Positions 54,367-63,011 of a DNA stretch of 64,000 nt are shown here, in pieces. This DNA is from Acidobacteriaceae bacterium (GTDB taxonomy: Bacteria; Acidobacteriota; Terriglobia; Bryobacterales; Bryobacteraceae). Below the pieces are notes generated by a model. That model searched no databases. It worked only from the letters and a program-made list of their open reading frames with translations, and was not told the DNA's origin. Position numbers and translations under genes: made by a program. The DNA lies in contig JAFATG010000228.1 of assembly GCA_019244055.1 (NCBI GenBank), forward strand, positions 1 through 64,000, in the 5' to 3' direction. The number at the start of each line of letters is the position of its first letter. The stretch's first letter is position 1.

Positions 54367-57045
54367 TCATTCGGCCCGTAACGCGTTGATGGGATCGCTG
54401 TGCGTAGCGCGTAGCGCTGGGATGTAACTGGCTACGGCCGCGGCGGCAAGCGCGACCAGACAGGCGATAGCGATTGAAAGCGGGTCCCTCGCACTCACGT
54501 CGTACAGTAGACTGCCGAGAAGACTGCCGAGCGCCAATCCGAATGCGACACCTGCGAGAACGCCCGCCAGAGCGAGTCGCATTCCTTCGCTCAACACTGA
54601 AGTGACGACATCACTCGGTTTGGCGCCGAGGGCCATTCTCACGCCGAACTCGTGCTCACGCCGGTTGACTGCATAGGAGATGACTCCGAAAGTCCCGATC
54701 GCTGCCAGCGTAAGTGCGAGACACGCGAACAATCCCACCAAAAACAGCGCGAAGCGAGGCGCAGAGTAGGAGCGATCAGCCACGTCCTCCATGAGGTGAA
54801 CATTAGCTACGGCGAGGTCCGGATCCAGTTTGTGAACGGACGCTCGAAGCCGGTTCGCAAGCAGGCGCGCGTCGGCAGCGCCTCGGATTGCAATTGCCGC
54901 ATCACCCGAAAGCGGTCCGGGCCGCTGCAGCAACGGCCACCAGAACGCCGGCTCAGCTCCGTTGCTGGCGGGTGTGTCCTTTACGTCACCCACGATGCCA
55001 ACGATCGTCAGCCAATCCTTTTCTTTTGGCTGGTCTTCAAAGGAAACTCGCCTGCCCAGCGCATCTTCACCCGGCCAGTACCGGCGTGCCATGCTTTCAT
55101 TGATGATCAGAACCGGAGCGCCATCTTTGTTATCATGCGCGTCGAAGAAACGGCCGCGTAGGAGGGGAATGCCTAGAGCGCGGAAGTAATCGGCGCTTGC
55201 GACGTGATACCGCGCATGGAAATCCTGGTGGGGTGGCGGCTTCTTACCTTCGATGTTGAAGCCGCCCAGGTTTTCGTCGTATCCGGTCCAAGGGAGATCT
55301 GTTCCCACGCCGGCTGCTCGTACTTCCGGGGCGGAGGCAAGGTTTGTCAGGACGCGATCGTAAAATTGCTCGACAGCGGCCCGCGTCTTATAGCGCACGT
55401 CTGGCAGCGAAATACTGGCCGTCAGGACGCGATCGGCGCGAAAACCGGGATCCGTGTGCAAAAGGTTGACGAAGCTGTGCAGCATCAAACCGGCGCCGAT
55501 CAGTAGAATGCAAGCGAGCGCGACTTCGCTCACCACCAGGATATTGCGTAGACGGAGAGAGCCGGAGCTGCTCGTGGTGCTACGTCCGCTCTCATGAAGG
55601 GATCCGCGCAGATCGCTTCGCGATCCTTGCAGCGCTGGCGCAAGGCCGAAAAGAATGCCTGTTGCCAGAGCGATGGCGAGTGTGAATAAGAAAACGGCTG
55701 TATTCACGTGAATATCGGAACCGCGTGGGAAGTCGGCGGGCAGGAGCGAGACTAAGACCTTGACGCCACCAATCGCGATGGCAACGCCGAACACAGCGCC
55801 AATAAACGAGATGAGCACGCTCTCGGTAAGCATTTGGCGAATCAGGCGAGATCTTTTCGCGCCCAACGCCGCCCGGACCGCGATTTCCCGCTGCCGCGCT
55901 GTGGCTCGCGCCAGAAGTAGATTCGCCGCGTTGACACAAGCGATCAGCAGCACCATTGCGACTGCGCCCAAGAGGACGAGAAGCATTCGCTGGCTTCTGC
56001 CCACGATTTCGCGCTGCAGTGGTATCACCATGACGTGCCATCCTCGATCGCCTTCATGTTCACGGCCGAGTTGCGCCATGATCGCTTCGAGCTCGCCTTG
56101 CGCCTGGGACGCGGTGATTCCGTTCTTCAGCCTTGCGATCACGTCCATGTAATGTGAGCCGCGATTAGTCGGATTGCCCTCAAAGGTGAATGGCGTCCAG
56201 ACATCCACTGTTTCGCCGTAAGTGACGGCATGATACATGTTTCCGGGATGCTGCACACCGCGCGGCATCACGCCGACGATGGTGAGCGGCACTCCCGCGA
56301 GAATGATTCTTCGGCCGACGATATCGCGCCGCGCGCCAAAACGGGTTCGCCAAAGATTATTGCTAATGATCACCTGGTGACCGTTTCCCGGCAGTTCGTC
56401 TCGCGTGGAGAATTCGCGTCCTATTGCGGGATGCAAGCCCAGGACGTGAAAGAATTCGGCAGTAATCGAGAATCCAGAAAGTCGAATTGGCTCTCCGGTT
56501 CCGGAGAGTTGTTGGTCGTTTCGCGTGTAAGCAGCGAGAGACTCGAAAGCACGCGAGCGGCTTCGGTAATCGCGAAAATCGAAGCGGTTGATTGGAAACT
56601 TCGGATAATCGGGGTTGGTCAGGAAAAATCGAACCAGACGATCGGGTTGCGGATAGGGGAGGGGCTTCAAGAGAACGCCATCGATCACGCTGAAGATCGC
56701 GCTGTTCGCGCCGATGCTCAGAGCCATCGTCAGAATGATGACCGTTGCAAATCCAGGACTGCGGCCGAGCGTGCGGACCGCATACCGAACATCCTGCACG
56801 AAGTCTTCCCAATGATTTGTCCGACGCATATCGCGGCACTCCTCCTGAATCTGCGCGACCCCGCCCAACTCGCGTGATGCTGCCAGTCGCGCTTCGGATA
56901 GCGGCATGCCGTGCGCGAGATGTTCTTCCGTTTGTTGATCGAGATGAAAACGCAGCTCCTTATTGAGCTCTTCTTCTACTCGCGCTCGTTGCAGTAATGA
57001 GCGAAAACGGTTGCGAAGAATTTCCTTCCAGCGAGAAAGGTTCAT
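54367..57045 (-). CDS. ADOP-type ABC permease (MacB/FtsX-like)
   Basis: An 892-residue permease with the same two-fold layout as the one at 23570: a soluble N-terminal region (ARVEEELNKELRFHLDQQTEEHLAHGMPLSEARLAASRELGG), first helix FATVIILTMALSIGANSAIFSVIDGVLLKPLPYP, a MacB-type periplasmic core, an FtsX domain (MLLVLLGAVAMVLLIACVNAANLLLARATAR) and a second core plus FtsX domain ending SYIPALRATHSDPINALRAE. No ATPase is adjacent. It forms an operon with the PadR gene 9 bp upstream. It is not especially close to the first copy, so the two pairs are probably old paralogues. Confidence 0.92.
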   Translation of the reverse strand: MNLSRWKEILRNRFRSLLQRARVEEELNKELRFHLDQQTEEHLAHGMPLSEARLAASRELGGVAQIQEECRDMRRTNHWEDFVQDVRYAVRTLGRSPGFATVIILTMALSIGANSAIFSVIDGVLLKPLPYPQPDRLVRFFLTNPDYPKFPINRFDFRDYRSRSRAFESLAAYTRNDQQLSGTGEPIRLSGFSITAEFFHVLGLHPAIGREFSTRDELPGNGHQVIISNNLWRTRFGARRDIVGRRIILAGVPLTIVGVMPRGVQHPGNMYHAVTYGETVDVWTPFTFEGNPTNRGSHYMDVIARLKNGITASQAQGELEAIMAQLGREHEGDRGWHVMVIPLQREIVGRSQRMLLVLLGAVAMVLLIACVNAANLLLARATARQREIAVRAALGAKRSRLIRQMLTESVLISFIGAVFGVAIAIGGVKVLVSLLPADFPRGSDIHVNTAVFLFTLAIALATGILFGLAPALQGSRSDLRGSLHESGRSTTSSSGSLRLRNILVVSEVALACILLIGAGLMLHSFVNLLHTDPGFRADRVLTASISLPDVRYKTRAAVEQFYDRVLTNLASAPEVRAAGVGTDLPWTGYDENLGGFNIEGKKPPPHQDFHARYHVASADYFRALGIPLLRGRFFDAHDNKDGAPVLIINESMARRYWPGEDALGRRVSFEDQPKEKDWLTIVGIVGDVKDTPASNGAEPAFWWPLLQRPGPLSGDAAIAIRGAADARLLANRLRASVHKLDPDLAVANVHLMEDVADRSYSAPRFALFLVGLFACLALTLAAIGTFGVISYAVNRREHEFGVRMALGAKPSDVVTSVLSEGMRLALAGVLAGVAFGLALGSLLGSLLYDVSARDPLSIAIACLVALAAAAVASYIPALRATHSDPINALRAE

Positions 57046-57054
57046 GCCCGTTCC

Positions 57055-57384
57055 TCACGCCATGCGAATGACCAATCCGACAGCATTCGACAACCGCTCC
57101 CACTGAGAGAGTTCCTTCTTAAGCTGCGCGTCGCCTGCGCGCGTGAGCGAATAGAATTTCGCCTCGCGACCGGTTTCGGTCAGACGCCATTCGGAGCGGA
57201 TCCAACCCTGTTGTTCCAGGCGATGGAGCGCGGGATAGAGGGCGCCTTGTGTCACCTGAAGCACCTCCTCCGTCACCTGCTGGATCCTTTTGGCAATCGC
57301 CCAGCCATGCTTCGGTTCGATGGAAAGAGTTTTAAGAATCAGCAAGTCGAGGGTTCCTTGGATCAGGTCAGATGGTTTACTCAT
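57055..57384 (-). CDS. PadR family transcriptional regulator
   Basis: A 109-residue regulator with [53 protein letters not shown] and GREAKFYSLTRAGDAQLKKE, the PadR winged helix followed by the dimerisation helix. It is co-transcribed with the ADOP-type permease and probably represses itself and that gene. An imperfect palindrome of 23 bp lies 10-32 bp before its start codon. Confidence 0.93.
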   Translation of the reverse strand: MSKPSDLIQGTLDLLILKTLSIEPKHGWAIAKRIQQVTEEVLQVTQGALYPALHRLEQQGWIRSEWRLTETGREAKFYSLTRAGDAQLKKELSQWERLSNAVGLVIRMA

Positions 57385-57393
57385 GTGCGCTCC

Positions 57394-57416
57394 GATACCT
57401 AAATAACTTATATATC
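57394..57416 (-). promoter_or_regulatory. Imperfect AT-rich palindrome, likely PadR operator
   Basis: The 23-bp stretch starts GATA and ends TATC, with inner TAA and TTA pairs; 16 of 22 non-central positions are symmetric. It is 9 bp upstream of the padR start and contains TATATA, a plausible -10 element on the minus strand, so a bound dimer would block transcription. Autoregulation through such sites is usual for PadR proteins. Confidence 0.45.
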
Positions 57417-57528
57417 ACGCCTAAACGGTTACAACTTGGATTTCGCCCAGGGTAAAACCCTTGTTTTAAAAAGCCCCAGAGTACGGCGATCGGAGGTTGA
57501 ACAAGCTTTCGTTCAAAAAGGAGAAAAA

Positions 57529-57981
57529 ATGAAGAAGAAGAGCTTAACTTTTATTTTGGGAGGACTGCTCCTCGCACTGCCCGTCGCGAATGCAAGTGGC
57601 CAGGAGCAGCATGCTTCCGATTTCTATGACGTGCTTCCGGTTGGTTATGACAACTGCACGGTATCAGTAGGATTCCAAGAACGCTTTCTGGGAAGCAGGT
57701 CAGCATCATCGCAATTCATCGAGAGGACCCTGGAACAGCAACGGGCCTCTTTCAATGCCGGATTTCAGCTTCGGCTTTCTGCTCCGCCGAACAGAGCACT
57801 GATTTCTTTCACATCACGGATCAGGGCCTGCATCGGCGTGTTGTCATCGCCACCACAGCTTAAGTCCGGCGTCTTTTCACCGTTAAACTCCACGGTCAAA
57901 ATAAAGCCGAAAGAAGCGGGTTTCATACAACGCGGTTCAGGCAGAGCCGAAAGAGGCTTCGCCGCATCGAGATCCGAATAG
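57529..57981 (+). CDS. Hypothetical secreted protein, probably truncated
   Basis: A 150-residue frame from ATG 57529, with AAGGAG five bases before it. The first 25 residues are a clear Sec signal peptide (KKKSLTFILGGLLLALPVANA). Residues about 26-80 are not recognisable (DFYDVLPVGYDNCTVSVGFQ). After about 57765 the frame runs antisense through the 3' end of the convergent hypothetical gene for 217 bases, and that part is unlikely to have evolved as protein. I infer that a secreted protein gene lost its 3' end and reads through. Base composition around 57430-57560 is richer in A and T than its surroundings. Confidence 0.5.
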   Translation: MKKKSLTFILGGLLLALPVANASGQEQHASDFYDVLPVGYDNCTVSVGFQERFLGSRSASSQFIERTLEQQRASFNAGFQLRLSAPPNRALISFTSRIRACIGVLSSPPQLKSGVFSPLNSTVKIKPKEAGFIQRGSGRAERGFAASRSE

Positions 57982-58253
57982 AGCCGCTGTAATAAGGCGT
58001 GTGGAACCTGCTTTTGGACCGTGCTCGGCGCTTCATGATCCTGTGCAGAAAACCGGCGCCGTGTGGCCGTGTACCGAGCCTGACCCGATCGCTCCACTAC
58101 GATGCGAAATCCCGCCGTATTAGTAGAACCGGAATTGACGATCAGTACCGAATCTGTGTCGTGATCCGGCGATGCTGTTCCGTTAGCCGAGGCGCCGCAG
58201 GCCATTGCAGAAAACAGGGTAGCGATCCAGAGGCATCGATATGCATGGAGCAT
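57765..58253 (-). CDS. Hypothetical secreted protein with one conserved domain
   Basis: A 162-residue protein from ATG 58253 (GTG 58256 is in frame). A signal peptide (YRCLWIATLFSAMACGASA) may be a lipoprotein signal because of the Cys after AMA. The mature part has VLIVNSGSTNTAGFRIVVER, SGQARYTATRR, LLQRLYSDLDAAKPLSALPE and CMKPASFGFILTVEFNGEKT with CGGDD, a layout I associate with a family of unknown function in Acidobacteriota. Two Cys (in RCMKP and LSCGG) may form a disulfide. Its 3' end overlaps the frame at 57529-57981. Confidence 0.72.
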   Translation of the reverse strand: MLHAYRCLWIATLFSAMACGASANGTASPDHDTDSVLIVNSGSTNTAGFRIVVERSGQARYTATRRRFSAQDHEAPSTVQKQVPHALLQRLYSDLDAAKPLSALPEPRCMKPASFGFILTVEFNGEKTPDLSCGGDDNTPMQALIRDVKEISALFGGAESRS

Positions 58254-58328
58254 CACGCTGCCATTCTAGCCCCGGCGAAGCGATCGAGAAAAATTCAGCT
58301 CCCGTCCCGCGGCGTGGCTGTTCTTGCT

Positions 58329-58487
58329 TTAGCGCTTGCGCTGGCCCTTCGCCATTTTCTTTACTTTGCGCTTGTTGGAACCGCGTGCCACTCCCGAAGC
58401 GCGTTTCGCCTTGGGTGCTGCCTTTTTGCGGGCTGCACGCTTCAGCCGCTTGCGTTCTGTCTTGTCTTCAACGTGCTTGGTGTTCAT
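58329..58487 (-). CDS. 52-residue highly basic protein coupled to the helicase gene
   Basis: Read from ATG 58487 to TAA 58329. The product begins MNTKHVEDKTERKRLKRAAR and ends KKMAKGQRKR; about 22 of 52 residues are Lys or Arg, with almost no hydrophobic core. Its ATG overlaps the TGA of the PcrA/UvrD-like gene (ATGA), so it is translated by coupling. The composition suggests a nucleic-acid-binding or ribosome-associated protein, but I know no assigned function. Position and overlap argue that it is real despite its size. Confidence 0.65.
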   Translation of the reverse strand: MNTKHVEDKTERKRLKRAARKKAAPKAKRASGVARGSNKRKVKKMAKGQRKR

Positions 58488-60877
58488 TCGTCGATTCTTA
58501 TTCCTGCGTATTTTTCAACAATCTTTTTCAATCCGTAGCTCGGGAAACTTACAGTTAGTTTCGCATCCTCCCCGTCGCCTTCGCGGCGAAGAATGGTTCC
58601 GCGCCCGTACTTCGGGTGCTGAATGACGGCGCCTGCGGAGAATCCGGCAGTCCGGTGCGGGGGCTTAGGACGGTTCTGTGGCAGAGATCGCGATTGTTGG
58701 GGAGGGGCGGTCCGCGCTCTATCGGGCTTTGGCGCGGGTTGAGCATTTGGTGCGGAACGCGCTGTCTCCGGTCGCCGTGTAAAGCCCGAGGGCGGCGGCA
58801 TGCCACGTTCAGCAAAAAACTGCGCGATGTTTTCCACGAAGTTGTATGTCCGGCCTGTATATAGATTTCGCTTGACCGACTCACGGACATCGTGCTGTTC
58901 CGAGAACAAATCCACTTCCTCGGTGCGTGGTTCCGAATAAGGAGAGAGTCTTTCACGCAGGCTCGGCGGAACCTCATTGAGGAAGCGCGACGGCAAACAC
59001 GCTTCCGGTTGGCCACCTCCAAATCGGCGCCGATAGCGTGCCCAACTCAGGTACAATCGCTTTTCCGCGCGCGTCATGCCAACGTAGCAGAGGCGCCTTT
59101 CTTCCTCCATGGCCGCTTCGGACGCGAGTGAGCGGCTATGTGGGAACAGACCCTCTTCCATGCCCGCTAAAAAAACATTCGGGAATTCCAGGCCTTTCGC
59201 GTTGTGCATCGTTAATAAGGAAACGGCCGCTTGATCATCCAGGGCATCGGAATCGGCCACCAGGGCGGCGTGATCCAGAAACTCAGCCGCCGTTTCACCG
59301 CGTTCCGCGGCTTCCGCGGCAGCGTTGACTAATTCTTCGAGATTCGCAAGCCGCGATTCAGAATCGGGCGACATATCGCTCTTGAGCATCGCTTGATAAC
59401 CCGTTTGCGCCAGGATTTCACGGAGAACTGCGTCAACCCGCGTGTTCTGAGCTGTGTTGCTCAACGCTTCAATCAAAGCGATAAATGACCTCAGCGATGA
59501 CTCCGCACGCGCGGCCAACAGGTGCGCTTCGATCATCTTTGGAATCGCGTTGCAGAAGCTTAGGCTATTTTCGAGCGCGTATTGCTCTATCTGATCGACG
59601 GTGCCCTTGCCGATGCCTCGTGCCGGCGTATTGATAATCCGAAGCAGGCTTATGGAATCGTGCGGACTCAATAATACTTTGAGATAGGCCAGCAGATCCT
59701 TAACTTCGGCACGCTGATAAAAGCTAAAACCGCCAACCACGAGATATTTGCGCCCATAGCGGCGGAGCGCCTCTTCGATCTGACGCGATTGAGAGTTCGT
59801 GCGGTAAAGGACAGCCACGCGCTCCAGCGGATTCTTCGAAAGCAGCTTTTCGATGGTATCGGCGATGAATAAAGCTTCGTTTTCGCCGTCGGGTGCTTCG
59901 TAATACCCGACCTTCGCGCCGGCGTTCGAATCGGTCCAGAGCCACTTCCCCTTGCGTTCCATGTTGTTCGCGACAACGGCACTCGCCGCTTCCAAGATGT
60001 TCTTGGTCGAACGATAATTCTGCTCTAAGCGGATGACGACGGCGTCTGGATAATCGCGTTCGAAGTCGAGGATGTTACGAATGTCAGCGCCGCGCCAACC
60101 GTAAATGGACTGATCCTCATCACCGACAACGCATACGTTATGCCGTACTTCAGTCAGCAGCCGCATTAACTCGTATTGGGTGCGGTTGGTGTCTTGGTAC
60201 TCATCGATCATGACGAATTCGTAACGCCGGTTATAGAGCTGCCGCAAAGCGTCATCATGTCTCAGCAGGCGAACCGACTCAAGCAGGAGATCATCAAAAT
60301 CAAGCGCGTTGGCTTGCCGCAGCCGCTCTTCATAGAGTTCGTAGATTTTCGACAGGCGCGTCAGTTTGGGATCGGTGGCTGCTTTGTACCAATCGAGCGG
60401 CGTCTCGTCATGGCTTTTTCCATGGCTGATGCGAGATAGCGCGCCCCGATATGGCATGAACTTTTCATCCAGGCCAAGCTGCTTGTATATGGACTTCATG
60501 AGCGCAAGCTGATCGTCGTCGTCATAAATGGTGAACCGGCGCGTGAAGCCGGTTCGAATTTCCGCCAGAGTATGCCCATCTCGCCGCAGCAGACGCACGC
60601 AGAACGAATGAAAGGTCGAAACGGCTGGCGTATCGAACGTCGTGTCGCTCGAGAGCAGGCGGTTTACGCGCTCCCGCATCTCGTCGGCAGCTTTGTTGGT
60701 AAATGTGACTGCCAAAATCGCAGGTCCTGGGATGCGATGCGTGTCCACCAAATGCGCGATTCGATGCGTGATGACGCGGGTTTTGCCACTTCCGGCGCCT
60801 GCCAGCAGCAGCAGCGGACCTTCAACATGGGCGACGGCGTCGCGCTGTTGTGGATTTAGACCTGCAAGAAAATCCAT
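58484..60877 (-). CDS. pcrA: ATP-dependent DNA helicase PcrA/UvrD
   Basis: A 797-residue SF1A helicase. Motif I AGAGSGKT (26-33), motif II DEYQDTNRTQ, motif III GDEDQSIYGWRGAD, motif IV LEQNYRST, motif V LLTMHNAKGLEFPNVF and motif VI VGMTRAEKRLYLSWA are all present. The last 120 residues contain a Pro/Arg-rich linker and a C-terminal Tudor-like domain (VIQHPKYGRGTILRREGDG ... LTVSFPSYGLKKIVEKYA) that binds RNA polymerase in PcrA. It works in nucleotide-excision and transcription-coupled repair, unwinding DNA 3' to 5'. Its end overlaps the start of the small basic gene. Confidence 0.97.
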   Translation of the reverse strand: MDFLAGLNPQQRDAVAHVEGPLLLLAGAGSGKTRVITHRIAHLVDTHRIPGPAILAVTFTNKAADEMRERVNRLLSSDTTFDTPAVSTFHSFCVRLLRRDGHTLAEIRTGFTRRFTIYDDDDQLALMKSIYKQLGLDEKFMPYRGALSRISHGKSHDETPLDWYKAATDPKLTRLSKIYELYEERLRQANALDFDDLLLESVRLLRHDDALRQLYNRRYEFVMIDEYQDTNRTQYELMRLLTEVRHNVCVVGDEDQSIYGWRGADIRNILDFERDYPDAVVIRLEQNYRSTKNILEAASAVVANNMERKGKWLWTDSNAGAKVGYYEAPDGENEALFIADTIEKLLSKNPLERVAVLYRTNSQSRQIEEALRRYGRKYLVVGGFSFYQRAEVKDLLAYLKVLLSPHDSISLLRIINTPARGIGKGTVDQIEQYALENSLSFCNAIPKMIEAHLLAARAESSLRSFIALIEALSNTAQNTRVDAVLREILAQTGYQAMLKSDMSPDSESRLANLEELVNAAAEAAERGETAAEFLDHAALVADSDALDDQAAVSLLTMHNAKGLEFPNVFLAGMEEGLFPHSRSLASEAAMEEERRLCYVGMTRAEKRLYLSWARYRRRFGGGQPEACLPSRFLNEVPPSLRERLSPYSEPRTEEVDLFSEQHDVRESVKRNLYTGRTYNFVENIAQFFAERGMPPPSGFTRRPETARSAPNAQPAPKPDRARTAPPQQSRSLPQNRPKPPHRTAGFSAGAVIQHPKYGRGTILRREGDGEDAKLTVSFPSYGLKKIVEKYAGIRIDE

Positions 60878-60957
60878 TGAGTGAAAAGGCAGGGAGAGGC
60901 GATTTCAGAATAGCATCGGAACCGTGCTGTTGCTGCAACACTCTATGCTGGTTGTTC

Positions 60958-61620
60958 ATGGCCGGAGATGCGGTTTTTCAAATCGCCGAGAGCTGTCTCG
61001 TTGTGCTCACGGCTTTGTTCCCTATCGTGAATCCACTGGGCAATACGCCCATTTTTTTAAGCCTCACACCGGGCTACTCCACTGCCACGCGCTCAGCACT
61101 TTCTCGGAAAATCGCACTGAACAGCTATTGGCTACTCGTTGGTTCCATGCTGATCGGCAGTCATATCCTGAGCTTCTTTGGAATCTCTGTGCCGGTTGTG
61201 CAGATCGGAGGAGGGCTGGTGGTTATGTCCACTGGTTGGACTCTATTGCAGCGCGAGCCGGAACAAGCGCGCGAGAGCGTTCAACGGAAAATCACTGCCG
61301 ACGACATTGCCGCTCGGGCATTCTATCCTTTGACGCTGCCGTTGACGGTAGGTCCCGGCTCTATCTCCGTTGCTATTACAATCGGCGCCGATACCGCCCC
61401 CCACGAATCAAACCTGGTTCGCCTGAGTGCCGCCATTGTTGGTCCGGCCTTAGTGGCGATCACTGTGTATTTGAGCTATCGGTTCGCCGAACGGCTCGGC
61501 AAAATACTCGGAGCAACGGCAATGAGCGTAATCGTGCGCCTTGCGTCATTCATTTTGCTGTGCATCGGAGTACAGATCCTTTGGAATGGCGTCCACACTC
61601 TGCTGAAAGCCGGCCATTGA
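60958..61620 (+). CDS. MarC family membrane protein
   Basis: A 220-residue integral membrane protein from ATG 60958; the frame is open upstream to 60850 but that part has a run of Cys and overlaps the helicase gene. Six hydrophobic segments include LVVLTALFPIVNPLGNTPIFLSLTPG, SYWLLVGSMLIGSHILSFFG and YPLTLPLTVGPGSISVAITIGA, which carries the MarC signature PLTxGPG. MarC-type proteins were once linked to multiple antibiotic resistance; later work did not support that and the substrate is unknown. The gene diverges from the helicase. Confidence 0.9.
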   Translation: MAGDAVFQIAESCLVVLTALFPIVNPLGNTPIFLSLTPGYSTATRSALSRKIALNSYWLLVGSMLIGSHILSFFGISVPVVQIGGGLVVMSTGWTLLQREPEQARESVQRKITADDIAARAFYPLTLPLTVGPGSISVAITIGADTAPHESNLVRLSAAIVGPALVAITVYLSYRFAERLGKILGATAMSVIVRLASFILLCIGVQILWNGVHTLLKAGH

Positions 61621-61680
61621 GCTGCGTCGGAGATGCGGTCAGCCCATCTAGCTACTGTAGAAAGAGACGTTCGGCGTTAG

Positions 61681-62979
61681 ATGCACCGAAAAATCCTATC
61701 TGCCGCGCTAGTGATCAGCGCGGTTTTCTGGCTCGTTGCCGCGCGCGACAAGGCCGGCGATGATCCGGCGTTCGCTCAAATTAATGCAATTGTCAAAACC
61801 CTCTCGGAAATAACGGGCCTGAAGGAAGAGCACCCGGTTCCGTATGGGCGAATGTCAAAAGGTCAATTGCGTCATTTCCTGAATAAGCGAATTAAGAAGA
61901 CGCTAAAACCGGAGGAGATTCACGCGGACGAGCTGACCCTTAAAATGTTTGGCCTTGTGCCGCAGAACTATGATCTTCGAAGGTCAACTGTCGACCTACT
62001 TACTGAGCAGGCCGCGGCTTTCTACGATTACGACGTGAAGCGTCTGTTCCTGCTCGAAGATTCCTCTTTCGAGTCGGAAACGACGACTCTGGCTCATGAG
62101 CTGTCGCACGCACTGGCCGATCAGCATTTTGATCTGGAGAACTTCATGGATGAGGCGCCCTCGGACGATGACGAGAATCTCGCGCACACTGCCGTCGTGG
62201 AAGGCCAAGCGTCCTGGCTGATGATTGCTTATGAATTGAAAAAAGCTGGTAAGCCGCCTGAGCCGACACCAGACATGCTGAAGTCGGTAGATGACTCCAG
62301 TGAGGAATCGCTTGCCGATTACCCTGTCCTGAAGGGTTCGCCACTTTATATTCAGCAGTCGCTGCTTTTCCCTTACACGCAGGGCACGATCTTTTTCGAT
62401 GCTGTTTACCGCAAAAAGGGCAAACCTGCTTTCAGCTTGGTGTTTACGAATCCGCCCGTAGACTCGTCGCAAGTCATTCACCCTGATCGCTATTTTGCGC
62501 ATATCAGGCCGGCGAAACCCGCGCTGCCCGCGCTCGGTCTGACGCGCGAAGGAAAAGAGATCACGGAGGGTTCTGTGGGTGAGTTCGACCACCAAATGCT
62601 GCTGAAACAGTACCTGGGGGATGCGAAAGCCACCGAACTGCCGCCGCATCTGCGCGGTGCTCAGTACCGAATCCTAACCAGCGGCAAGAATCACCGGCCG
62701 GTCTTGCAATATGTATCGCAGTGGGACTCAGGTGAAAGCGCGCGTACCTTCTTCGCAGCCTTTAAAAAGGTGTTGCACGCCAAGTGGCGGCACTGCGATG
62801 AGTCCATCGAAAGCGGGACGACGTTTGCCGGCACTGGTGATAACGGCTTTTTCGTCGCACGCTTGAACGGGGACATAGTTTCGAGCGTCGAGGGTATTTC
62901 CGATGCTTCCGACTGGCAGCGGCTCAAGGGCGCTGGGACCGCCGCGGCCGCCTCCGCTCTGGCCTCGCGGGGTCATTAG
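61681..62979 (+). CDS. Zinc metalloprotease-like protein with HELSH motif
   Basis: A 432-residue protein. The N-terminal hydrophobic stretch (KILSAALVISAVFWLVAA) is a signal or anchor. HELSH at 139-143 is the zinc-binding HEXXH, and Glu174 in VVEGQASWL fits the third ligand of gluzincins. The remaining 250 residues have no recognisable domain. The fold resembles those described as DUF-type putative peptidases in Acidobacteriota. It probably acts outside the inner membrane; substrate unknown. The gene lies between marC and the redoxin on the same strand. Confidence 0.8.
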   Translation: MHRKILSAALVISAVFWLVAARDKAGDDPAFAQINAIVKTLSEITGLKEEHPVPYGRMSKGQLRHFLNKRIKKTLKPEEIHADELTLKMFGLVPQNYDLRRSTVDLLTEQAAAFYDYDVKRLFLLEDSSFESETTTLAHELSHALADQHFDLENFMDEAPSDDDENLAHTAVVEGQASWLMIAYELKKAGKPPEPTPDMLKSVDDSSEESLADYPVLKGSPLYIQQSLLFPYTQGTIFFDAVYRKKGKPAFSLVFTNPPVDSSQVIHPDRYFAHIRPAKPALPALGLTREGKEITEGSVGEFDHQMLLKQYLGDAKATELPPHLRGAQYRILTSGKNHRPVLQYVSQWDSGESARTFFAAFKKVLHAKWRHCDESIESGTTFAGTGDNGFFVARLNGDIVSSVEGISDASDWQRLKGAGTAAAASALASRGH

Positions 62980-63011
62980 CCTCAGTTACACTGTTGGATG
63001 GAGTTCCGAAC

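Noticed and set aside
60850-60957. Upstream extension of the MarC frame with four consecutive Cys
   Set aside because: It overlaps the helicase gene, and the family N-terminus starts at ATG 60958.
60924-61763. 279-residue plus-strand frame overlapping marC
   Set aside because: It is in the wrong frame relative to MarC and has a random, Arg/His/Ser-rich composition.
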